A stretch of 64,000 bases of DNA from Acidocella facilis ATCC 35904 (lineage in GTDB: Bacteria; Pseudomonadota; Alphaproteobacteria; Acetobacterales; Acetobacteraceae). Shown in pieces: positions 27,430 through 36,386 of the stretch. The stretch covers positions 222,930-286,929 of the forward strand of contig NZ_JHYG01000005.1 of the NCBI RefSeq assembly GCF_000687875.1, given 5' to 3'. The first letter of the stretch is position 1. Every line of letters starts with the position of its first letter. A program made the position numbers and the translations under genes. Under the pieces are notes generated by a model. That model was not told the DNA's origin. It worked only from the letters and a program-made list of their open reading frames with translations, and ran no database searches.

Positions 27430-28074
27430 TTAGCGGGTCAGCGCCTCCAGCCGGGATTTGTCGAGAAACTGGATCCGCCGCGCCGAGATCAGCTTCACCA
27501 CCCCGTCGCGCTCCAGCTGCGACAAGGTGCGGGAAATGGTCTCGATCGTCAGCCCGAGATAATCGGCGATATCCTGGCGCGAGGTCACCAGCTCCACCAC
27601 CGGCCCCAGGGCGGGCAGGTCGAGCAGGAAATGCGCCAGCTTCTGCGGCGCGTTGCAGCGGCCGAGCAGCAGCGCATGGGTCTGGGCGCGCTGCAGCGCC
27701 TGCATAGCGTAATGATAAAGCTGCGCCGCTTCCTGCGGGTCGCTCTGCAGGGCCGGCTGGCGCAGCGCCACCAGCGTGCAGTCGCTCACCGCTTCGGCGC
27801 AGAGCGTGTGCACGCCGTTCAGCTCGAAGCCAAACACATCGCCCGGCCGGTAGAAGGCATCGATATGCCGGCGCCCATCCGCCTGGAAGGCGCAGGCCCG
27901 CACCAGCCCGGAGACGACCCGGTACATGCAGCGCGCCGCATCACCCTGGCTGAAGACACTCGCCTCCGCCGCCACATGCAGAACCGGGGCGGCGTGCTGC
28001 GGGGCCGGACGGCCCGGCACCATCGGCGGGACCCGAAATTGCGGCGCTTGCGACCTCATTATGGTGACTGACAT
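27430..28074 (-). CDS. Crp/Fnr family transcriptional regulator (FixK-like)
   Basis: The 214-residue protein has an N-terminal cyclic-nucleotide-like beta-barrel (FSQGDAARCMYRVVSGLVRACAFQADGRRHI, FYRPGDVFGFE) and a C-terminal helix-turn-helix (VTSRQDIADYLGLTIETISRTLSQLERDGVVKL) of the FNR/FixK type. The N-terminal four-cysteine cluster of FNR is absent, so oxygen sensing through an iron-sulfur cluster is unlikely. FixK-type proteins act downstream of FixLJ, and a fixLJ pair lies about 3 kb away. A degenerate receiver gene precedes it on the same strand. Confidence 0.88.
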   Translation of the reverse strand: MSVTIMRSQAPQFRVPPMVPGRPAPQHAAPVLHVAAEASVFSQGDAARCMYRVVSGLVRACAFQADGRRHIDAFYRPGDVFGFELNGVHTLCAEAVSDCTLVALRQPALQSDPQEAAQLYHYAMQALQRAQTHALLLGRCNAPQKLAHFLLDLPALGPVVELVTSRQDIADYLGLTIETISRTLSQLERDGVVKLISARRIQFLDKSRLEALTR

Positions 28075-28126
28075 TTTGCGATCCCCTCAAAGACAGAGGG
28101 ATCTAGCGCCGCGCCGCGCCGCCTCG

Positions 28127-28537
28127 CTATCCGGTTTGTTCCTTAAGGGATTCTACGTAGTCCCGCCGCCCCGGCAGGCAGGCGACGATGGTCTCCACCA
28201 GCACATCGCCCTGCACCGGGGTTTCCAGCACCAGCCACACCCCGGCCGCCCGGGCCTGCGCCTGCATCTGCGGCGAGAGAGACGGCGCCAGCAGCAGCAC
28301 CCTGGCCGCCACGCCGGCCTGGCGCACCAAGGCCGCCAGGGCGCAGCCATCCAGCTGCGGTGGCGCATGGCACAGCACCAGACAGACGGCGAGGGACAGA
28401 TCCCGCCGCGCCAGCAACGCGCTCCCACTGGCGCAGAGCCCGACCTCCACCCCTTCCAGCGCCAGCGCGAAACGCAAGGCCTGGCCCACCGGCTCCTCAT
28501 CCGAATGCACCAGCACCAGCGGCCGTGACTCGGCCAT
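28127..28537 (-). CDS. Response-regulator-like protein with degenerate receiver domain
   Basis: The protein has about 136 residues and the receiver fold pattern: VLVHSDEEPVGQALRFALALEG at the N-terminus, VLCHAPPQLDG where the phospho-acceptor loop should be, and LVLETPVQ in place of the usual Lys-Pro. The aspartate that is normally phosphorylated is Cys and the conserved Lys is missing, so phosphorylation is unlikely. No output domain is attached. It lies 53 bp upstream of the FixK-like gene and may regulate by protein contact. Confidence 0.65.
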   Translation of the reverse strand: MAESRPLVLVHSDEEPVGQALRFALALEGVEVGLCASGSALLARRDLSLAVCLVLCHAPPQLDGCALAALVRQAGVAARVLLLAPSLSPQMQAQARAAGVWLVLETPVQGDVLVETIVACLPGRRDYVESLKEQTG

Positions 28538-28753
28538 ATGCTCCCAACCCCTCTTCAACGCTGCGCTGCCGCCTCAACAGGCATTTTCGCCCTCACCTTG
28601 TCCGCCCCGCCCGGCATCTGCCTTGATACACCGCAACTTCACGACGTTTTGAACCGCAAACAGGTGATTGCGCTGTGATTTTAATCGGGTAATGTCATTG
28701 AAACCGCATCCCGGCAGGCGGGCCGGGGCGGTCTGTCAAACATGGGAGACAAC

Positions 28754-29569
28754 ATGAAAAAATTCCTCGCGCCGGCCATTGCCGCCGCCTGTCTGCTCGC
28801 CGGCCTGGCGCCCGTGGCCGCCTCGGCCAAGGACTTCAAGGAAATCAAGTTCGGCGTCGACGCCACCTACCCGCCCTTCGAGAGCCTCTCCTCCTCGGGC
28901 CAGTTCCAGGGTTTCGACATCGATCTCGGCAACGCCATCTGCGCCGAGCTGAAGGTGAAATGCGTGTTCGTGAGCCAGTCCTTCGACGGCATCATCCCGG
29001 CGCTGGAAGCCCGCAAGTTCGACGCGATCCTGTCCTCGATGACTGTCACCCCGGAGCGCGCCAAGCAGGTCGCCTTCTCCTCCGAGATGTATGACGAGCC
29101 GACCAGCCTGATCGCCAAGAAGGGCTCCGGCCTGCAGCCGACCGCGGCGAGCCTGAAGGGCAAGACCGTCGGCGTCGAAGCCGGCACCATCCAGGAGACC
29201 TACGCCAAGACCTACTGGCAGCCGAACGGCGTCAACGTCGTCTCCTATCAGGGCCAGGATCAGGTCTATGCCGATCTGCTCTCCGGCCGTCTGGACGCCT
29301 CTCTGCAGGATAGCGTCGAGGCCGATTACGGCTTCCTGAAGACCCCGAAGGGCGCTGATTACGCGCTGGCCGGCAATGTCACCTCCGATCCGAAGGACGT
29401 GCTGGGCTCCTACATCGCCATCGGCGTGCGCAAGGACGAGCCGGCGCTGCTGAAGAAGATCGACTGGGCGATCGCGCAGATCCACAAGAACGGCACCTAC
29501 AAGAAGCTGCAGGCGAAGTATTTCAACTTCAGCATCTATAACGCCGAAGCCGCCAAGCAGGCGCCCTGA
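28754..29569 (+). CDS. Polar amino acid ABC transporter substrate-binding protein
   Basis: This 271-residue periplasmic protein has a signal peptide (about residues 1-25) and the family 3 solute-binding fold (IKFGVDATYPPFESLS, GFDIDLGNAICAEL, DAILSSMTVTPERAKQVAFS). It is most like the lysine/arginine/ornithine/histidine-binding group (ArgT, HisJ). GGGAG precedes ATG 28754. Two permeases follow. The exact amino acid cannot be read from the sequence. Confidence 0.93.
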   Translation: MKKFLAPAIAAACLLAGLAPVAASAKDFKEIKFGVDATYPPFESLSSSGQFQGFDIDLGNAICAELKVKCVFVSQSFDGIIPALEARKFDAILSSMTVTPERAKQVAFSSEMYDEPTSLIAKKGSGLQPTAASLKGKTVGVEAGTIQETYAKTYWQPNGVNVVSYQGQDQVYADLLSGRLDASLQDSVEADYGFLKTPKGADYALAGNVTSDPKDVLGSYIAIGVRKDEPALLKKIDWAIAQIHKNGTYKKLQAKYFNFSIYNAEAAKQAP

Positions 29570-29582
29570 TTCTCAAGACCAT

Positions 29583-29612
29583 CCGGCCCCGGCATCTTTG
29601 CGCCGGGGCCGG
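29583..29612 (+). other. Stem-loop between binding protein and permease genes
   Basis: CCGGCCCCGGC and GCCGGGGCCGG form an 11-bp perfect stem with an 8-base loop and no strong T tract. Such stems downstream of a binding-protein gene usually protect the upstream message, giving more binding protein than permease. Confidence 0.7.
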
Positions 29613-29633
29613 CTTTCGCTACAGGGCTGGAGC

Positions 29634-30344
29634 ATGTTCAATCTCGGTGGCTACGGGCCGCAACTTCTCGCCGGCACCATCACGACGATCGAGCTCTCAT
29701 TGCTCTCGCTCGTGGTCTCTTTCCTGCTCGGCCTCATCGGCGCCTCGGCGAAGCTCTCCAAGAACCGCACCGCCCGGACCCTGGCCACCCTCTACACCAC
29801 CCTGATCCGCGGCGTGCCCGACCTGGTGCTGATGCTGCTGATTTTCTATTCGCTGCAGATCTGGATCAACGATCTCACCGACTGGATCGATAATCTGCAA
29901 AACGCGGTGGATCTGGAATTCAATCTCGACCCGTTCACCAGCGGCGTCATCACGCTGGGCTTCATCTATGGCGCCTATTTCACCGAAACCTTTCGCGGCG
30001 CCTTCATGGCGGTGCCCAAGGGCCAGTTGGAAGCCGCGCGGGCGTTCGGCATGCGCCCCTTCCTGGTCTTTCGCCGGGTGCTGTTCCCGCAGATGATGCG
30101 CTACGCCCTGCCCGGCCTTGGAAATAACTGGCAGGTGATCCTGAAAGCCACCGCCCTGGTCTCGATCATCGGCCTCACCGATGTGGTGAAAATCGCCCAG
30201 CAGGCCGGCGAGGCCACCTTCGAAACCTTCTACTTCATCAGCATCGCCGGGGCGGTCTATCTGGTGCTCACCATCATCTCCAACGGCGTGCTGCTGCTGC
30301 TGGAGCGCAAATACATGATCGGCGTGCGCAAGGCGGTGCTATGA
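29634..30344 (+). CDS. Polar amino acid ABC transporter permease (HisQ type)
   Basis: The 236-residue inner-membrane protein starts MFNLGGYGPQLLAGTITTIELSLLSL. It has the HisMQ/GlnP family motif, including YFTETFRGAFMAVPKGQLEAARAFGM, which contacts the ATPase. GGAG precedes ATG 29634. It overlaps the next permease by 4 bp. Confidence 0.93.
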   Translation: MFNLGGYGPQLLAGTITTIELSLLSLVVSFLLGLIGASAKLSKNRTARTLATLYTTLIRGVPDLVLMLLIFYSLQIWINDLTDWIDNLQNAVDLEFNLDPFTSGVITLGFIYGAYFTETFRGAFMAVPKGQLEAARAFGMRPFLVFRRVLFPQMMRYALPGLGNNWQVILKATALVSIIGLTDVVKIAQQAGEATFETFYFISIAGAVYLVLTIISNGVLLLLERKYMIGVRKAVL

Positions 30345-31045
30345 TCTATATTCTCCAGCATTACGGCCTGGCGCTGCTGGTCTCCGACGGCTACCAGATG
30401 ACCGGCGTGGCGATGACGTTGTGGCTGCTGATCATCTCCTGCGCCATCGGCTTCTGCCTGGCGCTGCCCCTGGCGATCGCGCGCAATTCCAAAAATCCGC
30501 TGATCTGGGGCCCGGTCTGGCTCTATGGCTTCATCTTTCGCGGCACCCCGCTCTATGTCCAGCTGCTGCTGATCTATACCGGCATTTATGGGCTGCATTT
30601 CGTCCAAGACACGCCGCCGCTGGCGCATTTCTTCCGCTCCGCGCTGAACTGCACCCTGCTCTCCTTCGCGCTGAATACCGGCGCCTACACGACCGAGATT
30701 TTCTACGGCGCCATCCGTGACACCGCCTTTGGCGAGGTCGAGGCCGGGCGCGCCTATGGCATGTCACGCGCCACGCTCTACCGGCGCATCATCATCCCCT
30801 CCGCGCTGCGCCGCGCCTTGCCGATGTACAGCAATGAGGTGATCCTGATGCTGCACGCCACCACCCTGGCCTTTACCGCCACGGTGCCGGACATTCTGAA
30901 AGTGGCCAATGACGCCTATACCGCCACCTACGCGCCGTTCGATGCGTTCGGGCTGGCGGCGATGATCTATCTCTGCATTTCCTTCACCCTGATCTTCTGC
31001 TTCCGCCGGGCGGAGCGGCATTTCCTGGCGCATCTGGGCACTTAA
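30341..31045 (+). CDS. Polar amino acid ABC transporter permease (HisM type)
   Basis: This 234-residue membrane protein has GVAMTLWLLIISCAIGF at the N-terminus and the ATPase-coupling loop TEIFYGAIRDTAFGEVEAGRAYGMSR. It pairs with the preceding permease, overlapping it by 4 bp (ATGA). The ATP-binding subunit that normally completes this operon is absent. Repeat A4 and fixL follow, so the ATPase must come from another locus. Confidence 0.93.
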   Translation: MIYILQHYGLALLVSDGYQMTGVAMTLWLLIISCAIGFCLALPLAIARNSKNPLIWGPVWLYGFIFRGTPLYVQLLLIYTGIYGLHFVQDTPPLAHFFRSALNCTLLSFALNTGAYTTEIFYGAIRDTAFGEVEAGRAYGMSRATLYRRIIIPSALRRALPMYSNEVILMLHATTLAFTATVPDILKVANDAYTATYAPFDAFGLAAMIYLCISFTLIFCFRRAERHFLAHLGT

Positions 31046-31061
31046 AGCCCTTTAAAATGAT

Positions 31062-31197
31062 CAAAAGTTTTTGGGGGTGCGGGGACTTTTTTCAAAAAGC
31101 CCCCGTAGACGTCTGGGGTAGAGGCACCGGCGTCGCCTCCACCCCAGACGTTTTCGCCGCCTTTTTTGGAAAAAAGGCGGCACCCAAAAAACTTTTA
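31062..31197. repeat. Repeat family A, full copy A4
   Basis: Outer ends CAAAAGTTTTTGGGGGTGC and GGCACCCAAAAAACTTTT flank two hairpins (GGGGACTTTTTTC-AAAAAGCCCC and CGCCTTTTTTGG-AAAAAAGGCG). The centre contains a further inverted repeat, GTCTGGGGT / ACCCCAGAC, and differs from A2 and A3. It lies between the amino acid permease gene and fixL. Confidence 0.85.
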
Positions 31198-31294
31198 CAA
31201 CTTTTTTCAGCGGGCTGTTTCAGGCACCGCCTTCGGTTGTGTTTCGCTGCCGGCCCGGGTTAGAGTGGCTGCACAACAACGCCACCAGGGGAGC

Positions 31295-32431
31295 ATGAAG
31301 ACCAAGCCCTCCACCCATGCCCCGGCAGACGCCGCCTGGCTGGACCGCGAAGCGCATCTGCGCTCCATCCTGGAGACCGTGCCCGACGCCATGGTGGTGA
31401 TCGACGGGCAGGGCGACATCATCTCTTTCTCCGCCGCCGCCGAAAGGCTCTTCGGCTACCAGGAGGCCGAGCTCACCGGCCGCAATGTCAGCCTGCTGAT
31501 GCCCTCCCCCTATCGCGAGCAGCATGACCAATATCTCTCCCGCTACCTCACCACCGGCGAGAAACGCATCATCGGCGCCTCACGCGTGGTGATGGGCCAG
31601 CGCCGCGATGCCACCACCTTCCCGATGGAGCTCTATATCGGCGAGGCGGTGATGGGGGCGCGGCGCGTCTTCACCGGCTTCGTGCGCGACCTCACCGAGC
31701 GCCAGGAAACCCAGGCAAGGCTGCATGAGCTGCAATCCGAGCTCGCCCATATGTCGCGCTTCACCGCCATGGGCGAGATGGCCTCCACCCTGGCGCATGA
31801 GCTGAACCAACCGCTCACCGCCATCGCCACCTATCTCAGCGGCTGCAAACGCCTGCTGGCGCGCGGCGCTGCCGACCCGGCGCTGCTGCAGGACGGCATC
31901 GAGCGCGCCGCCGAGCAGGCGCTGCGGGCCGGGCAGATTATCCGCCGCCTGCGCGACTTCGTCACCCGCGGCGCCACCGAGCGCCAGCGCGAAACCCTGC
32001 CCAAGCTGATCGAGGAAGCCAGCGCCCTGGCGCTGATCGGGGCGCGCGAAAGCGGGGTGCATGTCGGCTTCAGCTTCCATCCGGACTGCCCCGTCGTCAT
32101 CGCCGACAAGGTGCAGATCCAGCAGGTGCTGGTGAACCTGATCCGCAACGCGATGGAGGCGATGCAGGGCAGTGAAGTCAAAACCCTGCAGATCGAGACC
32201 GCCCCGCTGCCCGATGGGATGGTGCGCATCTCAGTCGCCGATACCGGCCCCGGCATCGCCCCGGAGGTCGCGGCCCAGCTCTTCCAGCCTTTCGTCACCA
32301 CCAAGGCGAGCGGCATGGGGGTGGGGCTTTCGGTCTCGCGCACCATCATCGAGGCGCATGGTGGCAAGCTCTGGGCAGAGCCGCGCCCCGGCGGCGGCAC
32401 CCTCTTCGCCTTCACCTTGCGCACCGCATGA
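31295..32431 (+). CDS. fixL: FixL-like oxygen-sensing histidine kinase
   Basis: The 378-residue soluble protein has a PAS domain (about residues 20-135) and HisKA plus HATPase domains. It aligns with Bradyrhizobium FixL. The residue matching heme ligand His200 is His77 ([12 protein letters not shown]). The residues matching Arg206 and Arg220 are Arg83 and Arg97. The position matching His214 is Arg91. The phosphorylated His is His168 (LAHELNQP), with N-box Asn285 ([10 protein letters not shown]) and a DTGPGIAPE box. No membrane helix precedes the PAS domain. The ATG follows GGGGAG and overlaps fixJ by 4 bp. Confidence 0.93.
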   Translation: MKTKPSTHAPADAAWLDREAHLRSILETVPDAMVVIDGQGDIISFSAAAERLFGYQEAELTGRNVSLLMPSPYREQHDQYLSRYLTTGEKRIIGASRVVMGQRRDATTFPMELYIGEAVMGARRVFTGFVRDLTERQETQARLHELQSELAHMSRFTAMGEMASTLAHELNQPLTAIATYLSGCKRLLARGAADPALLQDGIERAAEQALRAGQIIRRLRDFVTRGATERQRETLPKLIEEASALALIGARESGVHVGFSFHPDCPVVIADKVQIQQVLVNLIRNAMEAMQGSEVKTLQIETAPLPDGMVRISVADTGPGIAPEVAAQLFQPFVTTKASGMGVGLSVSRTIIEAHGGKLWAEPRPGGGTLFAFTLRTA

Positions 32432-33039
32432 GCACCAACATCGTCCATCTCATCGATGATGACGAGGCGGTGCGCGCCGCTCTGGTGTTTCTGCTGGCCA
32501 GCGCCGGCCACAGCGTGCGCGCCTACGACTCGGCCAGCGCCTTCCTGGACAGCCCCGTCCCGCTCGCCCCGGGCTGCATCGTCACCGATGTAAGGATGCC
32601 GGGTTTGAGCGGGCTGGATCTGCAACGCACCCTCACCGAACGGCGGATCTTCCTGCCGGTCATCGTCATCACCGGCCATGGCGACGTGCCGCTGGCGGTG
32701 GCGGCGATGAAGAACGGGGCGGTGGATTTCATCGAGAAGCCCTTCTCGGACGACACCCTGCTGGCGGCGGTGGAGGAAGGCTTCGCCCGCCAGGCCCGCG
32801 CCCTGGCCGGCGCGGCGGATGCCGAGGCCATCCTCGCCCGGCTGCGCCGCCTCACCCCGCGCGAGGCGGAGGTGCTGGACGGGCTGGTGCAGGGGCTGCC
32901 GAATAAGAGCATCGCCTATGACCTCAAGATCAGCGCCCGCACGGTGGAAATCCACCGCGCCAACCTGATGGAGAAGATGCAGGCCGGCAGCCTGCCGGAT
33001 CTGGTCCGCATGGTGCTCACCGCCCGCGCCGCACCCTGA
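32428..33039 (+). CDS. fixJ: FixJ-like response regulator
   Basis: This 203-residue protein has a receiver domain with acceptor Asp54 ([11 protein letters not shown]), Thr82 and Lys104 (FIEKPF), and a C-terminal LuxR/FixJ helix-turn-helix ([41 protein letters not shown]). In rhizobia FixJ phosphorylated by FixL activates fixK and nifA at low oxygen. The FixK-like gene at 27430 is a candidate target. Repeat C3 follows 10 bp after the stop. Confidence 0.95.
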   Translation: MSTNIVHLIDDDEAVRAALVFLLASAGHSVRAYDSASAFLDSPVPLAPGCIVTDVRMPGLSGLDLQRTLTERRIFLPVIVITGHGDVPLAVAAMKNGAVDFIEKPFSDDTLLAAVEEGFARQARALAGAADAEAILARLRRLTPREAEVLDGLVQGLPNKSIAYDLKISARTVEIHRANLMEKMQAGSLPDLVRMVLTARAAP

Positions 33040-33049
33040 CCGCCCCCGC

Positions 33050-33155
33050 TAGAGCAACATCCGATCAAACGGACTCGTTTGATCGGATAAAGTTGCTCGC
33101 TCGAACAAAAAGCGAGAGCGTGTTCCGTGCACCAACGTGAACGGAATGCGCTCTA
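33050..33155. repeat. Repeat family C, full copy C3
   Basis: This 106-bp element runs from TAGAGC to GCTCTA with palindrome ATCCGATCAAACG / CGTTTGATCGGAT, AAAGTTGCTCGCTCG, AAGCGAGAGCG and a final hairpin built from GTTCCGTGCACC and ACGTGAACGGAAT. It is the most intact member of the family. Confidence 0.87.
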
Positions 33156-33343
33156 GCGTGGTTTTTCCGCCCCCCATCGCCGCCCAGGCTTGACTCTGGG
33201 GCTTGAGGGGCGCACAGGCTCGGCCCTGGAAAAAACCGTCGTGCTGCGAGTGTTCGCACCACGGCGCGTTTTGCGTTGCGTGGGCTGGCGGCATCTGATG
33301 TGCCCGAGCCCGGCGGGGCGCGCAAGGAGTGGAGTTTGGCCTG

Positions 33344-34717
33344 ATGTTCGACAATCTGTCGGGCAAGTTCAGTGATATTTTCGACAGGCTCCGCCGTCGC
33401 GGGGCGCTGTCGGAATCTGACGTCACCGAGGCGCTGCGCGAAATCCGTCTGGCGCTGCTGGATGCGGACGTGGCGCTGCCGGTGGTCAAGGATTTCGTGG
33501 CCAAGGTGCGCGAGCAGGCGGTGGGCGCGGAAGTGCTGCGCTCGGTCACGCCGGGGCAGATGGTCGTCAAGATCGTCAATGACGCGCTGATCGAGGCGCT
33601 GGGCGGGCTGCCCGCCCCGCTGAACCTGCTGGCCCCCGCCCCGCTGCCGATCCTGATGGTGGGTCTGCAGGGCTCCGGCAAGACCACCACCTCCGGCAAG
33701 ATCGCGCTCCGCCTGCGCACCCGCGAGCGCAAGAAGGTACTGCTGGCCAGCCTGGATACGCAGCGCCCGGCCGCGCAATTGCAGCTGGAACAGCTCGCCC
33801 AGCGGGCCGAGGTGACCAGCCTGCCGATCATCGCCGGGCAGACGCCGTTGCAGATCGCCAACCGCGCCATGGATACGGCACGGCGCGAATCCTACGATGT
33901 GGTGATCCTGGATACGGCCGGGCGCCTGTCCATCGACCTGGCGTTGATGGAGGAGGTGAAGGCGATCCGCGCTGCGGTGAACCCGGTGGAGACGCTGCTG
34001 GTCGTGGACGCGATGACCGGCCAGGACGCGGTGACCACCGCGACCGCCTTCAACGAAGCGGTGAGCATTACCGGCATCGTGATGACGCGGCTGGATGGCG
34101 ATGCGCGCGGCGGTGCGGCGCTGTCCATGCGCGCGGTCACCGGCGCGCCGATCAAGCTGATCGGCCAGGGCGAGAAGCTGGATGCGCTGGATGAATTCAA
34201 CCCGGAGCGGATCGCCGGGCGGATTCTCGGCATGGGCGATATTGTCGGGCTGGTCGAGAAGGCCGCCGAGACGATCGACAAGGCCGAGGCCGAGAAGCTC
34301 GCCAAGCGGATGGCGAAGGGCAAGTTCGATCTGGACGATTATGCCTCGCAGCTGAAGCAGATTTCCAAGATGGGCTCGATGTCCGGGATTCTCGGGCTGC
34401 TGCCCGGCATGGGCAAAATGAAGCAGCAGATCGCCGATGCGAATCTCGACCAGACGGTGTTCAAGCGCCACCTCGCCATCATCGGCTCGATGACGGCGGC
34501 CGAGCGCCGGGCACCGGATATCATGAAGGCCAGCCGCAAGAAGCGCGTGGCGGCCGGCTCCGGCACCTCGGTGCAGGAGGTGAACAAGCTGCTGAAGCAG
34601 TTCGACGATATGTCGACCATGATGAAGCGGATGAACAAGATGGGTGGGCCTGAGGCGATGATGCGCCAGATGCAGGCCGCCATGGGCGGCGCCAAGGGCG
34701 GCCGCAAACCCTTTTAA
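33344..34717 (+). CDS. ffh: Signal recognition particle protein Ffh
   Basis: Ffh is the SRP54 GTPase that targets nascent membrane proteins together with 4.5S RNA and FtsY. The 457-residue protein has the N domain, G1 motif GLQGSGKT at 107-114, DTAGRLSID, TRLDGDARGG and the methionine-rich M domain (MGSMSGILGLLPGMGKMKQQ, MMKRMNKMGGPEAMMRQMQ). ATG 33344 follows GGAG. It leads the rpsP-rimM-trmD-rplS cluster. Confidence 0.97.
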   Translation: MFDNLSGKFSDIFDRLRRRGALSESDVTEALREIRLALLDADVALPVVKDFVAKVREQAVGAEVLRSVTPGQMVVKIVNDALIEALGGLPAPLNLLAPAPLPILMVGLQGSGKTTTSGKIALRLRTRERKKVLLASLDTQRPAAQLQLEQLAQRAEVTSLPIIAGQTPLQIANRAMDTARRESYDVVILDTAGRLSIDLALMEEVKAIRAAVNPVETLLVVDAMTGQDAVTTATAFNEAVSITGIVMTRLDGDARGGAALSMRAVTGAPIKLIGQGEKLDALDEFNPERIAGRILGMGDIVGLVEKAAETIDKAEAEKLAKRMAKGKFDLDDYASQLKQISKMGSMSGILGLLPGMGKMKQQIADANLDQTVFKRHLAIIGSMTAAERRAPDIMKASRKKRVAAGSGTSVQEVNKLLKQFDDMSTMMKRMNKMGGPEAMMRQMQAAMGGAKGGRKPF

Positions 34718-34744
34718 CGTTTACGATGAAACCAAGGAGTCTCT

Positions 34745-35092
34745 ATGTCTGTTAAAATCCGCCTCTCCCGCGCCGGCGCCAAGAAGCGCCCGTTCTACCA
34801 TATCGTGATCGCCGATGCGAACGCGCCGCGCGACGGCAAGTTCATCGAGCGCGTCGGCACCTACAACCCGATGCTGCCGGCCGAGCATGCCGAGCGCGTG
34901 CTGCTGAAGACCGAGCGTCTGCAGTACTGGCTCTCCAACGGCGCCCAGGCGACCGACCGCGTCGCCCGCTTCCTGGCCAAGGCCGAGCTGATCAAGGCCC
35001 CGGTCTATGCCGAGCAGCCGAAGCAGTCCGCGCCGAAGAAGAAGGCCCAGGAGCGCGCCGCCGCCAAGGCCAAGGCCGAAGCCGCCGCTTGA
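34745..35092 (+). CDS. rpsP: 30S ribosomal protein S16
   Basis: The protein has 115 residues. The N-terminal core [24 protein letters not shown] and [11 protein letters not shown] are the S16 signature. A Lys/Ala-rich C-terminal extension ([22 protein letters not shown]) is typical of alphaproteobacterial S16. AAGGAG precedes the start. It is followed by rimM. Confidence 0.97.
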   Translation: MSVKIRLSRAGAKKRPFYHIVIADANAPRDGKFIERVGTYNPMLPAEHAERVLLKTERLQYWLSNGAQATDRVARFLAKAELIKAPVYAEQPKQSAPKKKAQERAAAKAKAEAAA

Positions 35093-35121
35093 GCTTTTGA
35101 GGGCATAGACAGAGGCATAGT

Positions 35122-35661
35122 GTGGAAGACCGGCTGATCCTGATGGGCGTGATTGGCAAGCCGCATGGCGTGCGCGGGCAAGTGCGCGTGCACGCTTACG
35201 GGGAGGAGCCCGATCTCCTCAGCCAGCATGTGCTTGTCGACGCCAAGGGCCGGCATTTCGCGCTCGACTGGGCGCATGACAATGTCGCCTGGATCAGCAC
35301 GGTCACCGGCGCCACCCGCAGCCGCATCACCGACCGTGACATTGCCGCGCGCCTGACCAATGTCGAGCTGTTCCTGCCCCGCTCCGTTTTGCCGGAGACC
35401 GAGGAGGAAGAGTTCTACCTGGCCGATCTGATCGGGCTCAATGCCCAGGATGAGCAAGGTCAGGTTTTGGGCAAGATCAGCAATGTGCTGGATTACGGTG
35501 CCGGTGCGAGCCTGGAACTCACCCCTGGCGGATTGCTGATCCCCTTCACCCGGGCCTGCGTGCCGGTGGTGAAGCTGGCCGATGGCTATGTGGTGGTGAA
35601 CCCGCCGCTAGAGATCGAGGCCAAGGACGACATGGCCAACACCGAGGAGCCCAGCCTATGA
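35122..35661 (+). CDS. rimM: Ribosome maturation factor RimM
   Basis: RimM binds S19 and assists maturation of the 30S head domain. The 179-residue protein has the N-terminal domain ([24 protein letters not shown]) and the C-terminal PRC barrel ([33 protein letters not shown]). The start is GTG 35122. The stop overlaps the trmD start by 4 bp. Confidence 0.95.
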   Translation: MEDRLILMGVIGKPHGVRGQVRVHAYGEEPDLLSQHVLVDAKGRHFALDWAHDNVAWISTVTGATRSRITDRDIAARLTNVELFLPRSVLPETEEEEFYLADLIGLNAQDEQGQVLGKISNVLDYGAGASLELTPGGLLIPFTRACVPVVKLADGYVVVNPPLEIEAKDDMANTEEPSL

Positions 35662-36359
35662 GCTGGCGCGCCGATGTGCTGACCCTGTTTCCCGCCATGT
35701 TCCCCGGCACGCTGGGCGAGTCCCTCGCCGGGCGGGCGCTGGAAGCCGGCACCTGGAGCCTGAAAGCCACGGATATCCGTGAGTTCGGGCTGGGCCGCCA
35801 CCGCGCGGTGGACGACACACCCTTCGGCGGCGGTGCCGGCATGGTGCTGCGCCCGGATGTGGTGGATGCCGCCATCTCCAGCGTCGCGGATGACCGCCCG
35901 CTGATCTTCTTCACCCCGCGCGGCGCGCCTCTCACCCAGGCGAAGGTGCGCGAGCTGGCGGACGGACCAGGTGTGATCCTGGTCTGCGGCCGGTTCGAGG
36001 GGATCGACCAGCGCGTGATCGAGGCACGCGGGGGCGAGGAGATCAGCATCGGAGACTATGTGCTCTCCGGGGGCGAGCTGCCGGCGCTAGTGCTGCTGGA
36101 TGCGGTAGTCCGCCTGCTGCCCGGCGTCATGGGCCATGCGGAAAGCGGCACGGAGGAAAGTTTTTCTCAGAAGCTGCTGGAATACCCGCATTTCACCCGC
36201 CCCGCCGAATGGGACGGCCGCGCGGTGCCAGAGGTGCTCACCTCCGGCAACCATGCCGCCATCGCCAGCTGGCGGCAGGACCAGGCCATCGCCATCACCA
36301 AAACCCGCCGACCCGACCTCTATGCCCAATTTGTTGCAACCGGTGCGCCAGCACCCTAA
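35658..36359 (+). CDS. trmD: tRNA (guanine-N1)-methyltransferase TrmD
   Basis: TrmD methylates G37 of tRNAs, preventing frameshifting. The 233-residue SPOUT-class enzyme has [39 protein letters not shown] and the knotted cofactor site region ([37 protein letters not shown]). It overlaps rimM and precedes rplS. Confidence 0.97.
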   Translation: MSWRADVLTLFPAMFPGTLGESLAGRALEAGTWSLKATDIREFGLGRHRAVDDTPFGGGAGMVLRPDVVDAAISSVADDRPLIFFTPRGAPLTQAKVRELADGPGVILVCGRFEGIDQRVIEARGGEEISIGDYVLSGGELPALVLLDAVVRLLPGVMGHAESGTEESFSQKLLEYPHFTRPAEWDGRAVPEVLTSGNHAAIASWRQDQAIAITKTRRPDLYAQFVATGAPAP

Positions 36360-36386
36360 ACACCCGTTTCGAGAAGGACCTAACCC

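Noticed and set aside
31295..32431. Apparent loss of the FixL heme histidine
   Set aside because: At first the Arg in [10 protein letters not shown] looked like a replaced heme ligand. Aligning the numbering shows that this position matches His214, and the true ligand position (His200) is His77 here, which is conserved.
33156..33343. Possible 4.5S RNA gene upstream of ffh
   Set aside because: The conserved SRP RNA tip (GGAA tetraloop with flanking internal loops) is not present. Only short unrelated hairpins were seen.
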